Source of the DNA: Alistipes sp.
Lineage (GTDB): Bacteria; Bacteroidota; Bacteroidia; Bacteroidales; Rikenellaceae
Assembly: GCA_021201825.1 (NCBI GenBank)
Contig: JAJQED010000035.1
Span: forward strand, 1-57,260
Reading direction: 5' to 3'
Length of the DNA stretch: 57,260 bases
In this document: positions 43,200 through 52,037 of the stretch, in pieces
Numbering within the stretch: the stretch's first letter is position 1
Layout: the number at the start of each line of letters is the position of its first letter
Made by a program: the position numbers and the translations under genes
The notes under the pieces: generated by a model
Database searches by the model: none
The model's input: the letters and a program-made list of their open reading frames with translations, nothing else
Told to the model about the DNA's origin: nothing

Positions 43200-44555
43200 T
43201 TACACTATACCTTGTGCCAGCATGGCGTTTGCGACTTTAAGGAATCCGCCGATGTTCGCTCCTTTGACGTAGTTTACTTTGCCGTCGGGTTCGGTGCCGT
43301 ATTTGACACAGGTATCGTGGATGTCGGTCATTATGCTTTGGAGTTTTTGGTCGACTTCTTCGGGGGTCCATTTCAGGCGGATGGAGTTTTGGGTCATTTC
43401 GAGGCCCGATACGGCGACTCCTCCGGCGTTTGCGGCTTTACCCGGGCCGAAGAGCACTCCGGCGGATTGGAATTTTTCGACTGCTTCCGGGGTGCTGGGC
43501 ATGTTGGCTCCTTCGGCGACGCAGATGCAGCCGTTGGAGATCAGCAGGGAGGCTTCGTCGCCGTCCAGTTCGTTTTGGGTGGCACATGGCAGGGCGATGT
43601 CACATTTGACCGACCAGGGACGTTCACCGGGGAAATAGAGAGCCGAGGGGTAACGCTCGATATATTCACGGATGCGGCCACGGAATATGTTCTTGAGGTC
43701 TTTTATGTACTGGAGTTTTTCGGCGTCGATGCCGTCCGGGTCGTAGATATAGCCGTCCGAGTCGGACATGGTAACGCATTTGGCTCCGAGTTGGGTAGCT
43801 TTTTCTACGGCATACTGGGCCACGTTCCCCGAGCCGGAGACTGCCACGGTCTTGCCCTCGAAACTCTCGCCGCAGGTTTTGAGCATGGCGTCGGCGAAAT
43901 AGCAGGTGCCGTAGCCGGTAGCTTCCGGACGGATATAGGAGCCGCCCCAGTCGAGGCCCTTGCCGGTGATGGTGCCGGTGAATTCGTTGCGCAGGCGTTT
44001 GTACTGGCCGAACAGGAACCCTATTTCACGGGCTCCCACACCGATATCGCCGGCCGGAACATCCGTGTCCTGACCCACATGGCGCTGGAGTTCGGTCATG
44101 AAGCTCTGGCAGAATTTCATCACCTCGTTGTCCGATTTGCCCTTGGGGTTGAAGTCCGAGCCGCCTTTGCCGCCGCCCATGGGCAGGGTGGTGAGGCTGT
44201 TTTTGAACACCTGTTCGAAAGCGAGGAACTTGAGGATGCCCAGGTTCACGCTGGCATGGAAGCGCAGGCCGCCCTTGTAGGGACCGATGGCGCTGTTCAT
44301 CTGGACACGGAAGCCTTTATTGATCTCCACTTCGCCCCGGTCATTGACCCATGGCACACGGAACATGATGACCCTTTCGGGTTCTGCGATCCGTTCCAGG
44401 ACTTTCATCTTCATCAGCTGGGGGTTTTCTACGATATAGGGGGCGAGGCTCTCCACGACCTCCTGTACCGCCTGGTGGAATTCTTTCTCTCCCGGGTTCT
44501 TGGCTTTGACGTTGGACATAAACGTCTCCACGTACTGCCGTACCTGTTCTTCCAT
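43200..44555 (-). CDS. gdhA: Glutamate dehydrogenase 2 (probably NADP-dependent)
   Basis: A 451-residue paralogue of the gene at 4742-6079. The substrate domain has IGPYKGGLRFHASVN, PMGGGKGGSDFNPKGK with the catalytic Lys, and PAGDIGVGAREIGFLFGQYKRL. The nucleotide domain has VSGSGNVAQYAVEKATQLGAKCVTMSDSDGYIYDPDGI. SDSDGYI resembles the classical biosynthetic NADP-type enzymes, so I lean to NADP use. The two paralogues may serve ammonia assimilation and glutamate breakdown respectively, but this is inference. It has one of the best promoters in the window. Confidence 0.94.
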   Translation of the reverse strand: MEEQVRQYVETFMSNVKAKNPGEKEFHQAVQEVVESLAPYIVENPQLMKMKVLERIAEPERVIMFRVPWVNDRGEVEINKGFRVQMNSAIGPYKGGLRFHASVNLGILKFLAFEQVFKNSLTTLPMGGGKGGSDFNPKGKSDNEVMKFCQSFMTELQRHVGQDTDVPAGDIGVGAREIGFLFGQYKRLRNEFTGTITGKGLDWGGSYIRPEATGYGTCYFADAMLKTCGESFEGKTVAVSGSGNVAQYAVEKATQLGAKCVTMSDSDGYIYDPDGIDAEKLQYIKDLKNIFRGRIREYIERYPSALYFPGERPWSVKCDIALPCATQNELDGDEASLLISNGCICVAEGANMPSTPEAVEKFQSAGVLFGPGKAANAGGVAVSGLEMTQNSIRLKWTPEEVDQKLQSIMTDIHDTCVKYGTEPDGKVNYVKGANIGGFLKVANAMLAQGIV

Positions 44556-44601
44556 AGTCCTTAGTAAAATTTAGTTTGTTCGATTGTCGGTTTCAGGGTA
44601 G

Positions 44602-44633
44602 CAAATTTAAAGCAAAATGTATGATTTTTCAAA
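44602..44633 (-). promoter_or_regulatory. Promoter of glutamate dehydrogenase 2
   Basis: On the minus strand, TTTG (44630-44633), a 20-base spacer and TAAATTTG (44602-44609). This is a perfect match to the phylum consensus, 46 bases before the ATG. Confidence 0.8.
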
Positions 44634-44824
44634 TCGGTGTTTTTCTTTCGGGGGTACAAGGGCTGTTTTGTTATGAATTTAACATGATGGAGATTTCGAT
44701 TTGACGTCTGATAAGTCCGTGACGGTTCCTGTTTCAAACCACGGCGAGCCGTGCGGCGGTTAATCGTAACCCGTGCCGGGAAATTTGTTATATTATTGAC
44801 AGGACATATACAATGCGTGCCAAA

Positions 44825-45125
44825 TAAGATTGCCAAGTCGCTCCGCTCCTCTCCATGTTGCTTTTTTCCCCGTCACTGCGAATATTTCCCCGTCATTGCT
44901 AACGTCAGTGAAGCAATCTCTTTCCGCTTCGTCATTGCGAGGGCTAACAGCCCGAAGCAATCTCATCCCATTGCGCCTCCCATGAGATTGCCACGTCGCT
45001 CCGCTCCTCGCAATGACGTTTCTGTTTGCTCTCAATGGCGCTTTTTTCCGTCATTCCGAACCTCCCCGTTCCGTCATTGCGAACGTAGTGAAGCAATCTC
45101 TTCTCTTTCGTCATTGCGACAGTTG
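44825..45125. repeat. Family B repeat cluster
   Basis: At least six units, including centres CAAGTCGCTCCGCTCCTC, TAACGTCAGTGAA, GAGGGCTAACAGCCCGAA, CACGTCGCTCCGCTCCTC and GAACGTAGTGAA. Most are in the reverse orientation. The gap 44556-45793 holds a promoter and repeats but no gene. Confidence 0.8.
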
Positions 45126-45151
45126 GTACTGCCTTGCGCATCATCTTTTCA

Positions 45152-45330
45152 TTTCTTTTTCCACTTTTGCTTGTCCAAAAGTGGATCAAAAGACACCGCC
45201 TCGCCGGGATCAGGTGTCGCTCCCGGGAGCTTCCCTCACTACATGGTAGTTCGGGTGATCTCCCTCTTGCGACTTTAATCCTGCCCCGGCGAAAATGGCG
45301 GATAATTCCCGGCTTTGCCGGGACAGGAGA
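45152..45330 (-). repeat. Family A long palindromic repeat, copy 7
   Basis: A full-length copy in the reverse orientation, with the trailer on its left (CCTTGCGCATC) and the lead-in CCTCCGGGTTCGTCCAGTTCGGAATGAC on its right. Confidence 0.9.
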
Positions 45331-45359
45331 TTCCTCCGGGTTCGTCCAGTTCGGAATGA

Positions 45360-45525
45360 CAGGTTCTCTTTCCCGTCATTGCGAACATTCCCCGTCATTG
45401 CGAACGCCAGTGAAGTAATCTCTGTCCGCTTCGTTATTGCGGGCTGAAAGCCCGAAGCAATCTCATCCCATCGCGCTTCCCGTGAGATTGCCGCGTCTCT
45501 AGCGCTCTTCGCAATGACGGCAGGA
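45360..45525. repeat. Family B repeat cluster
   Basis: Units with the centres GAACGCCAGTGAA, GGGCTGAAAGCCCGAA and CGCGTCTCTAGCGCTCTTC. Between here and 45793 I see no repeat, RNA or clear promoter. Confidence 0.75.
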
Positions 45526-45793
45526 GTGGATTCCTCGCAAAGAAGCCTTACCCGGCCGAACTAACATCCAGCTGTCGGCCGTAGCTGGGTGGGGAAGAAA
45601 CGCAAAGCATTAAAGATAAAAATATCGCTTAATTGGACTTGATAAGCACCGGGCGGGCTCCGGAGCCAATAAAACGGGGGAAAGGGGAGAAAATATCCAT
45701 ATTTTAATTATTTTTACGGGCTATGCAGACTCAGCTCGGGATCTAAACCGTTATTTGATAATGGGGCGTTATATTAAATGTTGAAACTACTTT

Positions 45794-48133
45794 ATGAAAT
45801 TAAGGAACCTTTTATTAAGTGTGATGAGCGTGGCCGCGTTGACGGCTACGGCAAAGGAGAAAACTCCGGTAGATTATGTCAGTATCCTGGTGGGTACCCA
45901 GTCGAAGTTCGAACTGTCGACCGGTAACACCTATCCGGCGGTGGCCTTGCCGTGGGGTATGAATTTCTGGACCCCGCAGACGGGCAAAATGGGTAACGGG
46001 TGGACGTACGTCTATACGGCCGACAAGATCAGGGGGTTCAAGCAGACCCACCAGCCCAGCCCGTGGATCAACGACTACGGCCAGTTCTCGATAATGCCGG
46101 TTACGGGCGGCCCCGTGTTCGACGAGGAGGAAAGGGCGAGCTGGTTCTCGCACAAGGCCGAGATCGCCAAACCGTATTACTACCAGGTGTACCTGGCCGA
46201 CCATGACGTGGTGACCGAACTCACGCCGACCGAACGGGCGGCCATGTTCCGGTTCAAGTTCCCGGAGCGGGAGCAGTCTTACGTCGTTGTGGATGCCTTC
46301 GACAGGGGTTCTTATATCAGGATTGAGCCCGAGCGTAACCGGATAGTGAGTTATACAACGAAAAATAGCGGCGGGGTGCCCGCCAATTTCCGTAACTGGT
46401 TCGTGGTGGAGTTCGACAAGCCGTTCGAATATACGGCAGTGAGCAACAACGGCGAGCTGTCAACGGGCAGCCTCGAGGCCGAGACCAACCATGCCGGGGC
46501 CATTATCGGGTTCCGTACGGCCAAGGGCGAGATAGTGCATGCAAAAGTGGCTTCGTCGTTTATCAGTCTCGAGCAGGTGGAATTGAACCTTAAAGAATTG
46601 GGCGACAACGATTTCGAGCAGGTGATGCAGCAGGGCCGCGACCGGTGGAACGAGGTACTGGGCCGCATCGAGATCGAGGACGACAATATAGACAACCTGC
46701 GTACTTTCTACTCCTGCCTCTACCGGTCGGTTCTGTTTCCCCGCAACCTGTCGGAGATCGACGCCAACGGGCAGACGGTGCATTACAGCCCGTATAACGG
46801 GGAGGTTCTGCCGGGTTACATGTTTACCGATACCGGTTTCTGGGATACGTTCCGGTGCCTTTTCCCGCTGCTCAACCTGGTATATCCGTCGATGAACGAG
46901 AAGATGCAGGAGGGGTTGGTCAATACCTACCTCGAGAGCGGCTTCCTGCCCGAGTGGGCCAGCCCGGGTCACAGGGGTTGTATGATCGGCAATAACTCTG
47001 CTTCCGTTGTGGCCGACGCATACCTCAAGGGGTTGCAGGGCTACGATATCGAAAAACTTTACGAGGCCATGCAGCACGGGGCGAACCATGTTCACCCGCA
47101 GGTGAGCTCGACCGGAAGGCTCGGCCACGAGTACTATAACACCCTGGGCTACGTACCCTATGACGTGGGTATCAACGAAAGTGCCGCGCGGACCCTAGAG
47201 TATGCCTACAACGACTGGTGTATAATGAAGACGGCCGAAAAGTTGGGACGGCCGAAAGAGGAGGTGGAGCTCTATGCCAAACGGGCGCTTAACTACCGCA
47301 ATATGTTCGACGCTGAAACGCGGCTGATGCGCGGCAAGAACGAGGACGGCACTTTCCAGTCGCCGTTCAACCCGCTCAAGTGGGGCGACGCGTTCACCGA
47401 GGGTAACAGCTGGCACTACACGTGGAGCGTATTCCACGACCCCCAGGGACTTATAGACCTGATGGGCGGGGCCGACGGTTTTAATGAAATGATGGACTCG
47501 GTTTTTACCGTGCCGCCGATCTATGACGACAGTTACTACGGTTTCCCGATCCATGAGATTCGGGAAATGACCGTGATGAACACCGGCAACTATGCCCACG
47601 GCAACCAGCCCATCCAGCACATGATCTATATGTACAATTACTCGGGCCAGCCGTGGAAAGCGCAGTATTGGGTCCGTGACGTGATGGACCGCTTCTATTC
47701 GGCTACCCCGGACGGGTATTGCGGCGACGAGGACAACGGCCAGACTTCGGCGTGGTACGTTTTCTCGGCCCTCGGGTTCTACCCGGTTTGCCCCGGAACG
47801 GACGAGTATATCCTCGGTTCCCCGCTCTTCGGCAAGGCTACTATCCATCTGGAGAACGGCAACAAGGTAACCATCAGCGCCCCCGGTAACGACGAGGATA
47901 CGCGGTACGTGAGTGCCCTGCGCCTCGACGGTCAGGACTATAAGAAGAATTACTTTACCCACGGCGACCTTACATCCGGCGCCAAAATAGACTATACGAT
48001 GTCCGCCGAGCCGTCGCTCTTGCGCGGCACCCTGCTGCAGGACGCACCGTATTCGTTCAGCAGCGAGCTGAAAAAATACAACCTGCAGCCGGTCGCGGGG
48101 GATTCTTCGAAAGAGAAGAGGAAAAAGAAATAA
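45794..48133 (+). CDS. GH92 alpha-mannosidase, secreted
   Basis: A 779-residue glycoside hydrolase, probably a calcium-dependent exo-alpha-1,2-mannosidase acting on N-glycan or yeast mannan side chains. The signal peptide is MKLRNLLLSVMSVAALTATA. GH92 landmarks are STGNTYPAVALPWGMNFWTPQTG (about 42-64), FKQTHQPSPWINDYGQFSIMP, GYMFTDTGFWDTFRCLFPLL and GFLPEWASPGHRGCMIGNNSASVVADAYLKG (about 385-415). GNQPIQHMIYMYNYSG and EDNGQTSAWYVFSALGFYPVCPG (about 645-667) close the list. The last stretch is basic (SSKEKRKKK). It is not in a SusCD-type locus here. A strong hairpin follows. Confidence 0.93.
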   Translation: MKLRNLLLSVMSVAALTATAKEKTPVDYVSILVGTQSKFELSTGNTYPAVALPWGMNFWTPQTGKMGNGWTYVYTADKIRGFKQTHQPSPWINDYGQFSIMPVTGGPVFDEEERASWFSHKAEIAKPYYYQVYLADHDVVTELTPTERAAMFRFKFPEREQSYVVVDAFDRGSYIRIEPERNRIVSYTTKNSGGVPANFRNWFVVEFDKPFEYTAVSNNGELSTGSLEAETNHAGAIIGFRTAKGEIVHAKVASSFISLEQVELNLKELGDNDFEQVMQQGRDRWNEVLGRIEIEDDNIDNLRTFYSCLYRSVLFPRNLSEIDANGQTVHYSPYNGEVLPGYMFTDTGFWDTFRCLFPLLNLVYPSMNEKMQEGLVNTYLESGFLPEWASPGHRGCMIGNNSASVVADAYLKGLQGYDIEKLYEAMQHGANHVHPQVSSTGRLGHEYYNTLGYVPYDVGINESAARTLEYAYNDWCIMKTAEKLGRPKEEVELYAKRALNYRNMFDAETRLMRGKNEDGTFQSPFNPLKWGDAFTEGNSWHYTWSVFHDPQGLIDLMGGADGFNEMMDSVFTVPPIYDDSYYGFPIHEIREMTVMNTGNYAHGNQPIQHMIYMYNYSGQPWKAQYWVRDVMDRFYSATPDGYCGDEDNGQTSAWYVFSALGFYPVCPGTDEYILGSPLFGKATIHLENGNKVTISAPGNDEDTRYVSALRLDGQDYKKNYFTHGDLTSGAKIDYTMSAEPSLLRGTLLQDAPYSFSSELKKYNLQPVAGDSSKEKRKKK

Positions 48134-48149
48134 ACTCTCACATACAAAC

Positions 48150-48191
48150 ATCGACGATAAAGCCGCCCCACCGGGCGGCTTTATCGTCGAT
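48150..48191 (+). terminator. Terminator hairpin after the GH92 gene
   Basis: A perfect 19-bp stem (arm ATCGACGATAAAGCCGCCC) with a 4-base loop. It has no strong T run but is placed between two converging genes, so it may stop both. Confidence 0.7.
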
Positions 48192-48258
48192 TGCCGAAAG
48201 GATCACTTACAGCCGAAAGGATCACTCACTGGCGAAATGAAGTACTGTCCCGGGAGGA

Positions 48259-49989
48259 TTATTGTATCCGGAAGTCGGCGTCCGGGTTATTTGTTTCGGG
48301 GTCGGAGAGCCTGTTGTAAACTGCCTGTGTGAGGTAGACCACCAGGCCTGTGTTGCCGGAGCTGTATAGACCCGTGAGTGCGGAGTTGGTCGTAAGGTCC
48401 AGTTCGGTCAGGAAGTTGTCCCGGCAATATATCGAGGCCAGGCGCGTCAGGCCGCCGGTGATCAGTCGGGTCAGTTGGTTGGTGTCGCAGTAGATGGCCT
48501 GCAGGGCGGTACACCCGGTGAAGTCCAGTTCCGCAAGGCGGTTGCGGCGGCACCGGACGGTGGTCAGGGCTTCGAGGCCGGCCGGGTCGAGCCGCGTAAG
48601 TTGGTTGTCGTCGCAGTCGAGGGTTTGGAGTGCCGAGCACCCGGTAAGGTCGAGGCCGTCCAGCAGGTTACCCGAACAATCCAGCGCTTTTAAGGCCGTG
48701 CATCCCACAATGTCGAGCGAGGCCAGCCGATTGTCGGAACAGGTTAGGGTTTGAAGCCCCGTAAGCCCGGAAACATCGAGGGCGGGTAAGGAATTGCCGT
48801 CGCACGTAAGGGTGGACAGGTTGCCGCACCCTGATACGTCGAGAGCGGTCAGCAGGTTGTTCGTGGCGTTCACGGTCCCGAGGTATTGCAGGCCCGATGC
48901 GTCGAGCGACACCAGACTGTTATCGTCGCAGTACAGGTTCCGCAGAGCCGGACAACCCGTTACGTCGAGCGCGGTAATATAGTTACTGCGGCACCATATC
49001 GTTTCCAGGATAGTCTGGCAGTCGAACGCCAGCTCCGTCAGCCGGTTATTGTCGCAGTTGAGCGACCACAGCGATTCGCACCCCGTAATATCCAGCCGCG
49101 ACAGCATATTGTCCCTGCAATTCAGGATACGCAGGTTTTTCAACCCCGCGACGTCGAGCGACGCCAACTGTCCCTCCAGAAAACTGAACGAAGAGAGCGC
49201 GATGCAATCTTTCAGGTCCAGCGTGGATATAGGATTGCCCGAACAGCTGAGGTATACCAGTGCCGATTGTCCGGACAGTTCCAGTTTGTCTATCTGGTTG
49301 TCAGCGATATCGAGCCGCTCCAATATCCCCGCCGCAGGGAGTGCGATACTCCTCAATCCGGAATTCCACGCATAGAGGCTCTTCAACCCCGTGCAATGCG
49401 ACAGGTCAAGGCTGCCGATAGAATTATATTCTATGTAGAGCTCGGTGAGGGCGGGGTTATTGCCGATGTTGAGTTCGCTGAGGCCCAGGTAGTTCAGGTT
49501 CAGGGACTTCAGGAGCGGGTTTTTCGACACGTCCAGTTTCGTGAGCCGGCCCTCCTGCTTGCCGCCGTCCAGGCTCTCGTCCCGTGGCACACACCACAAC
49601 TCTTCCAACAGGGGGCACCCCGACACGTCCACCGACTCCAACGGGTTGTAATTGGCATTCAACACCCGCAGCTTCGTACACCCCGTTACATCTATCTCGG
49701 AGATATAATTCTCCGTGCAATCCAGGTAATCCAGGTTGCTGAAATACTCGATCCCCTCCAGGGACCGCACCCCGCAATTATTCAGAATCAACTCCGTAAC
49801 CTGCCCCGCCTCCTCGACTGTGAACACCCCGTCCCCGTCCAGATCGTGATACTGCAGGCAAATAGCCAGAAAAGCCGCATCGCCGATAAAATCCTGCGGC
49901 ACCGGCTCCTCCGTCCGCTCGCTCTTACACCCCGCCGTTATAATGGCCGCCGCAACCGCTAAAACTCCGAATAAACCCCGTAAATCCAT
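48259..49989 (-). CDS. Leucine-rich-repeat lipoprotein with EF-hand-like motif
   Basis: A 576-residue predicted surface or periplasmic lipoprotein. The signal peptide ends in the lipobox ITAGC. An EF-hand-like loop DLDGDGVFTVEEA follows near residue 50, possibly binding calcium. The rest is about 20 leucine-rich repeats of roughly 21 residues with the pattern LxxLDCxxNxLxxLDVSGCxA. Cys is frequent in the ascending position, as in internalin-type and other Bacteroidota LRR proteins. Such repeats usually bind proteins; the ligand is unknown. I use the ATG at 49989; a GTG lies four codons upstream (50001). A PEP-rich tail is absent, and the protein ends NPDADFRIQ. Confidence 0.85.
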   Translation of the reverse strand: MDLRGLFGVLAVAAAIITAGCKSERTEEPVPQDFIGDAAFLAICLQYHDLDGDGVFTVEEAGQVTELILNNCGVRSLEGIEYFSNLDYLDCTENYISEIDVTGCTKLRVLNANYNPLESVDVSGCPLLEELWCVPRDESLDGGKQEGRLTKLDVSKNPLLKSLNLNYLGLSELNIGNNPALTELYIEYNSIGSLDLSHCTGLKSLYAWNSGLRSIALPAAGILERLDIADNQIDKLELSGQSALVYLSCSGNPISTLDLKDCIALSSFSFLEGQLASLDVAGLKNLRILNCRDNMLSRLDITGCESLWSLNCDNNRLTELAFDCQTILETIWCRSNYITALDVTGCPALRNLYCDDNSLVSLDASGLQYLGTVNATNNLLTALDVSGCGNLSTLTCDGNSLPALDVSGLTGLQTLTCSDNRLASLDIVGCTALKALDCSGNLLDGLDLTGCSALQTLDCDDNQLTRLDPAGLEALTTVRCRRNRLAELDFTGCTALQAIYCDTNQLTRLITGGLTRLASIYCRDNFLTELDLTTNSALTGLYSSGNTGLVVYLTQAVYNRLSDPETNNPDADFRIQ

Positions 49990-50169
49990 CTGAAAAATCA
50001 CTTAAACCGTTTAACCCACAAACCCATAACCCCCAAAAACCCGCAAGTTAACAAAAACCCTGCATACATTTTGTTAAAAACCATCCATGGAATTAATTGA
50101 TTTTTCTGTTCTTTCTTGTAAGAGCTGACGAACGCAGCATGGGGAGAGACGGCGAAAATCAGGAACTGA

Positions 50170-50375
50170 CTTTTGTCATTGCGAGGGCTATATGCCCGAA
50201 GCAATCTCTTTCCTCTCCGTCATTGCGAGGGCTTCAAGCCCGAAGCAATCTCTTCTCTATTCCTCTCGGTCAATTCGCTTCCATTAAGATTGCTTCGTCG
50301 CTCCGCTCCTCGCAATGCCGTTTCTTTCCCGTCATGGCGAATGTTAATGAAGCAATCTCTTCTCTTTCGCCATTG
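50170..50375. repeat. Family B repeat cluster
   Basis: Units with centres GAGGGCTATATGCCCGAA, GAGGGCTTCAAGCCCGAA, TTCGTCGCTCCGCTCCTC and GGCGAATGTTAATGAA. Confidence 0.8.
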
Positions 50376-50410
50376 CAACAGTTATTAATGCCTTGCGCAT
50401 TTTTTGTTCT

Positions 50411-50588
50411 TTTCTTTTCCACTTTTGCTTGTCCAAAAGTGGATCAAAAGACACCGCCTCGCCGGGGTCAGGCGTCGCTTCCGGGAGCTTCCCTCACCAC
50501 AAGGTAGTTCGGGTGATCTCCCTCTTGCGACTTTAATCCTGCCCCGGCGAAAATGGCGGATAATTCCCGGCTTTGCCGGGATGGGAGA
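50411..50588 (-). repeat. Family A long palindromic repeat, copy 8
   Basis: A full-length copy in the reverse orientation. The small hairpin is ACCAC/GTAGT, which has one mismatch on the plus strand and a G-U pair on the minus strand. Confidence 0.9.
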
Positions 50589-50599
50589 TTCCGTTTCCA

Positions 50600-50870
50600 C
50601 TTAGATTGCTTCGTCGCTCCGCTCCTCGCAATGACGTTTCTTCCCCGTCATTGTGAACGCAGTGAAGCAATCTCTTCTCTATTCCTCTCAGTCAATTCGC
50701 TTCCATTAAGATTGCCACGTCGCTGGCGCTCCTCGCAATGACGTCCGGGTTGCAGTTCCTCCCATTGCAATGACGTTTCAATTATTCCCGTCATTGCTCT
50801 TCTCTCCGTCATTGCAAACGCCAGTGAAGCAATCTTTTTCCTCTTCGTCATTACAAAAAGCCGTCGGCTT
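50600..50870. repeat. Family B repeat cluster
   Basis: Units with centres TTCGTCGCTCCGCTCCTC, GAACGCAGTGAA, CACGTCGCTGGCGCTCCTC and AAACGCCAGTGAA. Confidence 0.8.
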
Positions 50871-50974
50871 GTTTTCCTCGCGACTCGGTACCGCTTGCCA
50901 GTAAGCGTACCCTCACTGCTCGGAAAATCTGGTTCTCCGTTTGCAATAGAGAACAAAAAATGTAATTTAACGGC

Positions 50975-51982
50975 ATGGATATTTTTTACTTGATATTTGG
51001 GTTGGTTTTGGTCGTTGTCGGGGCGAATGTGATGACGGACGGGGCGTCGGGTATTGCGGGGCGGTTCGGGTTGTCGGAGTTTATCGTGGGGGCGACTGTT
51101 ATCGCTATCGGGACGTCGTCTCCGGAGTTGGTGGTCAGCGTGTTGTCGGCAATGCGGGGAGAGACGGCCATCGCTATCGGGAATGTGGTCGGGTCCAATA
51201 TGTTCAATACGCTGGTTATCGTGGGGGTGACGGCTATTATTATGCCGCTGCCGTTGACGGCCAACAATGTGCGCAAGGATATCCCGTTCGGGGTTTTGGC
51301 GACGGTGGTACTGATCTTTTGCGCGGCGGACGTTTACCTGGGCGACGGGCCTACGGCCGTGATCGGCAGGTCGGAGGGGTGGCTGTTACTCTGTTTTTTC
51401 GCGGTGTTCATGGCTTATACGATCTATTCGCAGTCGGCCGTCAGATGCGCTCCGGCAGGCGGCAGTGGGGCTTCGCAGGAGACATACGGCACCACCCAGC
51501 AGGCGGCCGGGGTGGGCGAGACCAAACGGCGTAAGATGTGGGTACTTGTACTGATGACCGTCGGGGGTATCGCGGGCTTGTTGGCCGGCGGGGAGCTGTT
51601 CCTTAACGGGGCGGTAGCCATGGCACAAAGGTTCGGGATAAGTGATACGGTGATCGCCGTTACGATCGTGGCGGGGGGTACGTCCCTGCCGGAGTTGGCG
51701 GCAAGCGTCGTGGCCGCCGTAAAGCGAAAACCGGGCATAGCATTGGGCAATATCCTGGGGTCTAATGTAATGAATATCTTCCTGGTATTGGGCGCCAGTG
51801 CGGCGGTAAGCCCACTGCAAATGGGCGATATTACGATGGGGGACCTGTTTGCCGTTTTCGTAGCGGCGGTGCTGATCTTCGTGGCGGCTTTTACGTTCCG
51901 CTCCCGCCGAATCGACCGTATCGAGGGGGTGATTTTCCTGCTTCTCTATATCGGTTATATCGTGTGGTTGTTGAAAAGGTAG
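50975..51982 (+). CDS. Calcium/sodium antiporter (CaCA family, YrbG-like)
   Basis: A 335-residue inner-membrane cation exchanger with about ten membrane segments. The two inverted alpha repeats are intact: GATVIAIGTSSPELVVSVLSAMRGETAIAIGNVVGSNMFNTLVIVG (about 41-86) and VTIVAGGTSLPELAASVVAAVKRKPGIALGNILGSNVMNIFLVLG (about 227-271). Both keep the GTSxPE and GNxxGSNxxN motifs. A hydrophilic loop (about 155-190) links the halves. It probably expels calcium in exchange for sodium. It follows the C-like element, and a hairpin between it and the next convergent gene follows. Confidence 0.92.
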   Translation: MDIFYLIFGLVLVVVGANVMTDGASGIAGRFGLSEFIVGATVIAIGTSSPELVVSVLSAMRGETAIAIGNVVGSNMFNTLVIVGVTAIIMPLPLTANNVRKDIPFGVLATVVLIFCAADVYLGDGPTAVIGRSEGWLLLCFFAVFMAYTIYSQSAVRCAPAGGSGASQETYGTTQQAAGVGETKRRKMWVLVLMTVGGIAGLLAGGELFLNGAVAMAQRFGISDTVIAVTIVAGGTSLPELAASVVAAVKRKPGIALGNILGSNVMNIFLVLGASAAVSPLQMGDITMGDLFAVFVAAVLIFVAAFTFRSRRIDRIEGVIFLLLYIGYIVWLLKR

Positions 51983-51991
51983 CAAAACAAA

Positions 51992-52013
51992 CGGACGGGC
52001 TTTGGCCCGTCCG
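51992..52013. terminator. Bidirectional terminator between the antiporter and TlpA-like genes
   Basis: A perfect 9-bp GC stem (arm CGGACGGGC) with the loop TTTG in the gap between two convergent genes. Confidence 0.65.
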
Positions 52014-52037
52014 CTCGCAATAGATCATGGGAAAAGC

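Larger units (their letters stand above)
50102..50954. repeat. Family C-like element enclosing A and B repeats, copy 4
   Basis: The left end (50108-50123) matches the outer palindrome arm GTTCTTTCTT, followed by AAAATCAGGAACTGACTTTTG as in copy 3. The right end (50932-50954) is a degraded form of the other palindrome (GTTCTCCGTTTGCAATAGAGAAC) preceded by GAAAATCTGG. Everything between is family A and B sequence instead of the usual central stem. The gap 49990-50974 holds no gene. Confidence 0.65.

Noticed and set aside
43212-44564. A 450-codon plus-strand frame
   Set aside because: It is antisense to glutamate dehydrogenase 2 and has no recognisable domain.
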